Part shown: positions 1 to 4,292 of the stretch, piece after piece
How positions within the stretch are numbered: the stretch's first letter is position 1
Layout: each line of letters starts with the position of its first letter
From: Actinomycetota bacterium
GTDB lineage: Bacteria; Actinomycetota; UBA4738
DNA length: 8,483 nucleotides
Reading direction: 5' to 3'
NCBI GenBank assembly: GCA_005888465.1
Contig: VAYJ01000008.1
Span: forward strand, 1-8,483
The notes under the pieces: model-generated
Database searches by the model: none
The model's input: only the letters and a program-made list of their open reading frames with translations
Told to the model about the DNA's origin: nothing
Program-made: the position numbers and the translations under genes

Positions 1-383
1 CCGGCTCCGCCCTCGAGTGGGTGGCGAAGTTCGAGAGCTCCGCGTTCAAGGAGTGCCAGGAGTGCCACACCATGACCGTCGCGACCGGGCAGCTGCCCGA
101 GATCGCGCCCCCGGCCATACCCGTCCGGTGGCTCCCGCACAGCATCTTCGATCACGGCGTCCATCGGCCGATCGTCTGCACGGAGTGTCACAACGCGAGC
201 ACGAGCAAGGAGACGACCGACGTCCTCCTGCCCTCCGTGAAAGTCTGCCGCGAATGCCATCGGAGCGCGGGGGGTGCGCGCGCCGGCTGCGTCGAGTGTC
301 ACCTCCACCACGACAAGAGCAAGGAGCGGGACCTGAACGGCCCCTTCACGATCGAGCGCCTTCGGAGGAGCGGTTCTCGATGA
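1..383 (+). CDS. Multiheme c-type cytochrome, C-terminal part (5' end outside the window)
   Basis: The frame is open from base 3 to the TGA at 381-383 with no stop before the left edge, so this is the last ~126 codons of a longer gene. A GTG at 21 is in frame but is probably internal, because coding sense continues upstream of it. Four heme-c attachment motifs are visible: CQECH (54-68), CTECH (177-191), CRECH (247-261) and CVECH (288-302). Extra histidines, including the pattern LPHSIFDHGVHR just before the second motif, are plausible distal ligands, as in cytochrome c3/c7-type proteins. Such proteins mature outside the cytoplasmic membrane, so a signal peptide or membrane anchor is expected in the missing N-terminus. 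The tail after the last heme is short and charged. The gene lies 62 bases before the Fe-S/CNB gene on the same strand, which suggests one redox operon. The subfamily and total heme number cannot be decided from this fragment. Confidence 0.88.
   Translation, partial: GSALEWVAKFESSAFKECQECHTMTVATGQLPEIAPPAIPVRWLPHSIFDHGVHRPIVCTECHNASTSKETTDVLLPSVKVCRECHRSAGGARAGCVECHLHHDKSKERDLNGPFTIERLRRSGSR
364..370 (+). promoter_or_regulatory. Shine-Dalgarno sequence for the short ORF at 380
   Basis: GGAGGAG lies 9 bases before the ATG at 380, inside the end of the cytochrome gene. It is the best Shine-Dalgarno match between the cytochrome and the Fe-S/CNB gene. It is too far (75 bases) from the ATG at 446 to serve that start directly. 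Confidence 0.5.
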
Positions 384-430
384 CTCGACTCGTCGCCCGA
401 TCCTTGACTCGCCGAGAACTCCTCGGCTAA
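380..430 (+). CDS. Possible 16-codon leader ORF with a Tat-like RR motif
   Basis: The ATG at 380 overlaps the cytochrome stop as ATGA and has a well-placed GGAGGAG upstream. The ORF encodes MTRLVARSLTRRELLG and stops at TAA 428-430. The core TRRELLG resembles the start of a twin-arginine signal peptide, but no hydrophobic stretch follows, so it cannot export anything as it stands. It is in the same frame as the downstream Fe-S/CNB gene, separated by this single stop. It could be a coupling leader from which ribosomes reinitiate at 434 or 446, a relic of a lost Tat-exported protein, or chance. Translation is not proven. Confidence 0.3.
   Translation: MTRLVARSLTRRELLG
411..427 (+). other. Small hairpin over the end of the leader ORF
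   Basis: GCCGAG (411-416) and CTCGGC (422-427) form a perfect 6-bp stem with a 5-base loop. It ends directly before the leader stop codon and 18 bases before the ATG at 446. No T-run follows, so it is not a standard intrinsic terminator. It could influence reinitiation, but short GC stems are common in such DNA. Confidence 0.25.
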
Positions 431-445
431 CGTGTGGGCACGACC

Positions 446-2596
446 ATGACGAGCGATTCGATCCAGCTCACGATCGACGGTCAAGCGGTGAATGTGCCCG
501 CAGGGACGACGATCTATGATGCGGCGCGCGGTCTGGGGATCGAGATCCCCGTGCTGTGTCACGCTCCTCAGATGGCCCCGGTGGGTGTCTGCCGGGTCTG
601 TACCGTGGACGTGGCGGGCGCCCGCGTGTTGCAAGCCGCGTGCATCAGGCCCGCGGAAGACGGCATGGTCGTCCAGACGAGCTCCGACCGCGTGCGGAAG
701 GCCCGGGCCACCCTCGTCGAGCTGCTCCTCGCCGAGCATCCCACCCCATGCATTCGACACGCGGCGACGCACGACTGCGAGCTCGAAACTCTGGCCGCGC
801 GCGAGGGCGTGACCGCGTCGCGCTTCGCCCCGCGCCCGGCCCCGCGCGTGTCGGACGACTCGTCGGTCATCATCCACGTCGACCACTCCGCCTGCATCCT
901 CTGTGATCGGTGCATCCGGGCCTGCAGCGACATCAAGGAGAACTTCGTCATCGGGCGGACCGGGAAAGGGCCCGAGGCGGGGATCGCCTTCGACCTCGAC
1001 CAGCCGATGGCCGACTCCTCGTGCGTGTCGTGCGGCGAATGCATGGTCTCCTGTCCGACGGGAGCCTTGACGAACAAGCTCGTCCACGACGTCGAGCTGC
1101 CGGTGGGCACCTCCCTCGACGCCGACGAGCTGCTGGCCCTGCCCATGTTCCGAGGGGTATCGGGGACATTCCTCGAGCTGAATCGTGGCGCCGTGGTGCG
1201 ACGGACGTATGCGCCGGGCGAAATCATCTGCCGCGAGGGCGAGTACGGATCGACGGCCTTCTACATCCTGAGCGGCAAGGTCGACATCTTCATCGAGACC
1301 CCCATCGCTCACGTCAAGGACCGGGCGCGAAAAGGCGGCGGGGGCGTGGCGCACTTCTTCCAGCGACTCAGCGCCCTCGTGTCGAGCGACGACGATCCCC
1401 GGGAGGACAGCCCCCGTCGATTGATCCCGATCGATGCGCCCATCGATCTGGAGTACGACAATCCCATCGCGCAGCTGGGGCCGGGTGACCTCTTCGGTGA
1501 AATGACGTGCATGAGCCTCTATCCGCGGTCCGCCACCGTGCGGGCGGTCGAAGAGACCGTCGTCCTCGAGATGCTCCGCAACGTCCTCAGCGTGCTGCAG
1601 AGAAACCGGCGCTTCAAGGCCCAGCTCGACGAGACGTACCGGCAGCGCGCCCTCGACACCCATCTCCGATCCGTGCCGATCTTCGACGGCGTCAGCGACG
1701 ACTTCCTGCGCCAGCTTGCCACGCGCATCGAGCTGGTGCGCTTCGAGCCCGGTCAGGTCATCTTTCGCCAGGGCGACCCCGCCGAGAGCTTCTACCTGGT
1801 CCGCATCGGCTTCGTCAAGGTCACCAAGTCATTTCCCGGCGGCGACCTCGTGGTCGCCTATCAGGCCCGCGGCTCGTATTTCGGGGAGATCGGACTCCTG
1901 GAGGACGACGGCCGCCGCATCGCCACCTGCACCGCGCTCGACCACGTCGAGCTGGTCAAGATCGGGGCCGAGGAATTTCGTGACATGCTGCAGCGGTTTC
2001 CCCCCGTTGCCGAGCGCCTGGCCGAGGCGGCCCGCGAGCGCCAGCAGTCGAACGAGGCCCGCGCGGAGGCGACGCGCGCCCCCATCGACGAGTTCCTCGG
2101 TCAGGGATTGATGGAAGCCCAGAACCTGCTCCTCATCGACCTCGAGCGCTGCACGCGCTGTGACCTGTGCGTCCGCGCCTGCGCGGACTCGCACGCGGGG
2201 GTCACGCGGCTGGTCAGGGATGGCCTGCGCTACGACAAGTACCTCGTGGCCACGTCGTGCCGATCCTGTCGCGATCCCCTCTGCATGGTCGGGTGTCCGG
2301 TGGGCTCGATCCGCCGCCGCGCCTCTCTGGAGATCGTGATCGAGGACTGGTGCATCGGGTGCGGCCTCTGCGCCGAGTCGTGCCCGTACGGCAACATCAA
2401 CATGCAGCCGTTCACCATCGAGACGGACGATCACAAGGACGGCCACCGACGCGCGGCCGTGACCGAGAAGGCGACCACCTGCGATCTGAGCGCGGACTTC
2501 GGCGAGCCGGCCTGCGTCTATGCCTGTCCGCACAACGCGGCCATTCGCGTGAACCCCATCCAGTTCTTCGGCGAAAAGCTCGGGCTCCGCCCCTGA
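446..2596 (+). CDS. Fe-S oxidoreductase subunit with two cyclic-nucleotide-binding domains
   Basis: This 716-aa protein (numbered from ATG 446) is a probable cytoplasmic electron-transfer hub under cyclic-nucleotide control. Residues 1-~80 are a NuoG/HoxU-like [2Fe-2S] domain with C38, C49, C52 and C66. A His-Cys stretch follows with H98, C102 and C111. A two-cluster ferredoxin segment carries C150/153/156/160 and C193/196/199/203. CNB domain 1 (~230-385) has an FGE...PRSATVRA phosphate-binding cassette (E352, R361) and an insertion at ~284-341. CNB domain 2 (~408-530) has FGEIGLL...RIATCTA (E481, R491). Residues 560-716 form a DMSOR-beta-like ferredoxin with C569/572/575/579, C605/608/613/617, C636/639/642/646 and C679/690/694. 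There is no membrane segment or signal peptide. GTG 434 would add four residues; ATG 446 is preferred because it starts just before the first beta-strand. Neither start has a good SD. The partner and substrate are unknown. Confidence 0.9.
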   Translation: MTSDSIQLTIDGQAVNVPAGTTIYDAARGLGIEIPVLCHAPQMAPVGVCRVCTVDVAGARVLQAACIRPAEDGMVVQTSSDRVRKARATLVELLLAEHPTPCIRHAATHDCELETLAAREGVTASRFAPRPAPRVSDDSSVIIHVDHSACILCDRCIRACSDIKENFVIGRTGKGPEAGIAFDLDQPMADSSCVSCGECMVSCPTGALTNKLVHDVELPVGTSLDADELLALPMFRGVSGTFLELNRGAVVRRTYAPGEIICREGEYGSTAFYILSGKVDIFIETPIAHVKDRARKGGGGVAHFFQRLSALVSSDDDPREDSPRRLIPIDAPIDLEYDNPIAQLGPGDLFGEMTCMSLYPRSATVRAVEETVVLEMLRNVLSVLQRNRRFKAQLDETYRQRALDTHLRSVPIFDGVSDDFLRQLATRIELVRFEPGQVIFRQGDPAESFYLVRIGFVKVTKSFPGGDLVVAYQARGSYFGEIGLLEDDGRRIATCTALDHVELVKIGAEEFRDMLQRFPPVAERLAEAARERQQSNEARAEATRAPIDEFLGQGLMEAQNLLLIDLERCTRCDLCVRACADSHAGVTRLVRDGLRYDKYLVATSCRSCRDPLCMVGCPVGSIRRRASLEIVIEDWCIGCGLCAESCPYGNINMQPFTIETDDHKDGHRRAAVTEKATTCDLSADFGEPACVYACPHNAAIRVNPIQFFGEKLGLRP

Positions 2597-2675
2597 GCGG
2601 GTCGTGGACACCGGGTGGGGCCGGGGTTGAGATGGGCGCGGTAGGATCCGCCGCCGGCTCCGGACGTGGGATGCG

Positions 2676-4079
2676 TTGAGCCACTACGACCTCGTGGTCA
2701 TCGGCGCGGGGCCGGCGGGCGAGAAGGGCGGAGCCCAGGCGGCGTACTTCGGCAAGCGCGTGGCCCTGATCGAGGCGAGTCCCGATGTCGGGGGCGCCGG
2801 CGTCAACACGGGAACCATCCCGTCCAAGACCCTCCGCGAGACCGCCCTCTACTTCTCGGGCCTGACCCAGCGCGGGCTCTACGGCATCGACTACTCGATC
2901 AAGGACACGCTGGAGGTCCCGGATTTCATGTACCGCCGCCACGAGGTCTCGCGCGCGCTGCGCGAAGTGGTCCGGGCGAACATCGACCGGCACAAGATCG
3001 AGCTGGTCCACGGCAGCGCACAGTTCCAGGATCCGCATACCGTGCGGGTGACGGCGCCTGGGGGCGGCACCGCTCGCGACGTGGAGGGAGACGTCATCCT
3101 CATCGCCACCGGATCCGTCCCCAGCCGTGCCGAGGGCATTCCATTCGAGGACCCCCGCATCTACGACTCCGACACCGTCCTGTCCTCGATGCGGCTGATG
3201 CCCCGGACGATGGCCATCGTGGGGGGCGGAGTCATCGGCTGCGAATACGCAACCATCTTCGCCGCGCTGGGTATGGGGGTGACCCTGATCGACGGTCGCG
3301 ATCGGCTCCTGGGCTTCCTGGACGCGGAGTTCTCGGGCCGCCTACGGCTCCAGATGGAGCTGCTGGGCATCGACGTCCGGCTGAGAGACAACGTCGTCCT
3401 CTACGAGCCGGAGCCCGACGCCGTGAGTCTCAGCCTGAAAAGCGGCGGCAAGGTGAGCGCGGAGAGCGTCCTCGTCGCGGCGGGGCGCCTCGGCAACACG
3501 GTCGGGATGGGTCTCGACCACATCGGCCTTCCCGTCGACGAGCGGGGCCATCTCGCCGTCAACGAGCACTATCAGACGGCCATCCCGCACATCTACGCCG
3601 CCGGTGACGTCATCGGCTTCCCCGCCCTCTGCGCGACCTCGATGGAGCAGGCGCGGGTCGCCATGGTCCACGCCTTCGACCTCAAGTACAAGACCCGCGT
3701 GGCCCCCATCTTCCCGCTCGCCATCTACACGATCCCCGAGCTCGCCATGGCCGGCGAGACCGAGGAGAGCTGCCGCGAGAAGGGCATCGACTACTGCGTG
3801 GGGCGGGCCCAGTACCGGGAGAACGCGCGTGGCCAGATCACGGGCGACCTCGGCGGTCAGCTCAAGCTCGTGTTTCGCTACCCCGACAAGCGCCTGCTCG
3901 GCGTGCACATCATCGGCGAGAGCGCGTCCGAGCTCGTCCACGTGGGGCTCATGGTGCTCCACGCCGGCGGCACCATCGACACGTTCATCGACGTGGTCTT
4001 CAACTACCCGACCTTCGGCGAGACCTACAAGTACGCGGCCTACGACGGGCTCCAGGCGGTTCAAGCTCGCTCGAGCTGA
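2676..4079 (+). CDS. sthA: Soluble pyridine nucleotide transhydrogenase (Si-specific NAD(P)+ transhydrogenase)
   Basis: This 467-aa FAD protein resembles SthA/UdhA, which passes hydride between NADPH and NAD+ in the cytoplasm. Visible features are the N-terminal FAD Rossmann motif GAGPAG (10-15) with acidic E33, the diagnostic GTIPSKTLRE (46-55), a second Rossmann motif GGGVIGCEYA (183-192) for NAD(P), the FAD motif IYAAGDVIGFP (306-316), and the C-terminal signature FNYPTFGETYKYAAYDGL (442-459). Lipoamide dehydrogenase would have a CxxxxC disulfide and a His-Glu pair. Here the disulfide positions are G42 and T47, and the histidine position is N443. Several stretches (VNTGTIPSKTLRE, CATSMEQAR) look closer to actinobacterial SthA than to the E. 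coli type. The start is TTG 2676: the frame is closed by TGA at 2628 with no other start codon, and a later start would delete the first beta-strand. It lies 79 bases after the Fe-S/CNB gene and is probably co-transcribed with it. It may therefore serve that protein rather than act only as a free transhydrogenase. Confidence 0.93.
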   Translation: MSHYDLVVIGAGPAGEKGGAQAAYFGKRVALIEASPDVGGAGVNTGTIPSKTLRETALYFSGLTQRGLYGIDYSIKDTLEVPDFMYRRHEVSRALREVVRANIDRHKIELVHGSAQFQDPHTVRVTAPGGGTARDVEGDVILIATGSVPSRAEGIPFEDPRIYDSDTVLSSMRLMPRTMAIVGGGVIGCEYATIFAALGMGVTLIDGRDRLLGFLDAEFSGRLRLQMELLGIDVRLRDNVVLYEPEPDAVSLSLKSGGKVSAESVLVAAGRLGNTVGMGLDHIGLPVDERGHLAVNEHYQTAIPHIYAAGDVIGFPALCATSMEQARVAMVHAFDLKYKTRVAPIFPLAIYTIPELAMAGETEESCREKGIDYCVGRAQYRENARGQITGDLGGQLKLVFRYPDKRLLGVHIIGESASELVHVGLMVLHAGGTIDTFIDVVFNYPTFGETYKYAAYDGLQAVQARSS

Positions 4080-4093
4080 CCTGGCGAGCGAGG

Positions 4094-4112
4094 TGGAGCC
4101 AAGTTTGCTCCA
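4094..4112 (+). other. Weak hairpin after the sthA stop
   Basis: TGGAGC (4094-4099) and GCTCCA (4107-4112) form a 6-bp stem with a 7-base loop, 15 bases after the sthA stop. No T-run follows, so evidence for termination is weak. It could mark the 3' end of the redox operon. Confidence 0.2.
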
Positions 4113-4134
4113 GATCGGTCGCCGCCATTACAAT
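4105..4134 (+). promoter_or_regulatory. Possible sigma-70-like promoter before the repeat-protein gene
   Basis: TACAAT (4129-4134) is one base from the TATAAT consensus and stands out in this GC-rich gap. TTGCTC (4105-4110) lies 18 bases upstream and matches only the TTG of TTGACA. Transcription would begin near 4141, just ahead of the strong hairpin at 4151-4173. The -35 match is poor, so this is a candidate only. Confidence 0.25.
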
Positions 4135-4150
4135 CCACGCGGACTCGGTG

Positions 4151-4173
4151 GCGGTGGAGCGAAGCTCTACCGC
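4151..4173 (+). other. Strong 10-bp hairpin in the untranslated gap
   Basis: GCGGTGGAGC (4151-4160) pairs with GCTCTACCGC (4164-4173) along all ten positions. Nine are Watson-Crick pairs and one is G-U (4156 with 4168). The loop is GAA. As RNA it should be very stable. The following bases are AGGACCGTG with no T-run, so it is not a classic intrinsic terminator. It lies 72 bases after sthA and 38 bases before the Shine-Dalgarno at 4211. It could be a 3'-end stabiliser for the sthA transcript, a U-independent terminator, or a 5'-UTR element of the next gene. Confidence 0.5.
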
Positions 4174-4210
4174 AGGACCGTGCGATGCGTCAAGATCAGG
4201 GCGAGGCAAT

Positions 4211-4217
4211 AGGGAGG
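4211..4217 (+). promoter_or_regulatory. Strong Shine-Dalgarno for the short ORF at 4224
   Basis: AGGGAGG sits 6 bases before the GTG at 4224. It is the best ribosome-binding match in the gap. It lies 71 bases from the ATG at 4289, too far to initiate the 784-aa gene directly. Confidence 0.5.
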
Positions 4218-4223
4218 CCCTAC

Positions 4224-4292
4224 GTGAAGTCGTGTGACGCTCCATCAGCCCGTTTTCGCCCGCCCACTTCCGCAAAAAGCCAACGAGGATGA
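4224..4292 (+). CDS. Possible 22-codon leader ORF overlapping the repeat-protein start
   Basis: The ORF begins with GTG 4224 behind a well-spaced AGGGAGG and ends with TGA 4290-4292. That stop overlaps the ATG of the 784-aa gene (4289-4291) as ATGA, the classic arrangement for translational coupling. The peptide begins MKSCDAPSARF and is rich in Ser, Pro and Arg. It has no signal-peptide or attenuator-like run of one amino acid. The main gene has only AACGAGG directly abutting its ATG, a poor spacing, so its translation may depend on ribosomes finishing this ORF. A product of this size cannot be proven from sequence. Confidence 0.35.
   Translation: MKSCDAPSARFRPPTSAKSQRG

Noticed and set aside
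299..1663. Long open frame on the - strand (454 codons)
   Set aside because: It lies opposite the cytochrome end and the Fe-S/CNB gene, which have clear motifs. Its translation is His/Arg/Asp-rich with no domain, as expected for the antisense of GC-rich coding DNA.
1829..2611. Open frame on the - strand opposite the C-terminal ferredoxin region
   Set aside because: The cysteine clusters on the + strand prove that strand. The antisense translation shows no recognisable motif.
2666..3607. Open + strand frame overlapping sthA
   Set aside because: It is the out-of-frame reading of a certain sthA gene, very rich in Arg, Gly and Pro and without motifs.
3342..4064. Open - strand frame opposite the sthA C-terminus
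   Set aside because: It is Val/Asp/His/Gly-rich antisense of a strongly supported gene. No SD or neighbour supports it.
2676..4079. Dihydrolipoamide dehydrogenase or mercuric reductase instead of SthA
   Set aside because: The redox-active CxxxxC is absent and the C-terminal His-Glu pair is replaced by FNYPTFGE. Both fit SthA.
4094..4112. Intrinsic terminator for sthA
   Set aside because: The stem is only 6 bp and no T-run follows. It is kept only as a weak hairpin, not a terminator.
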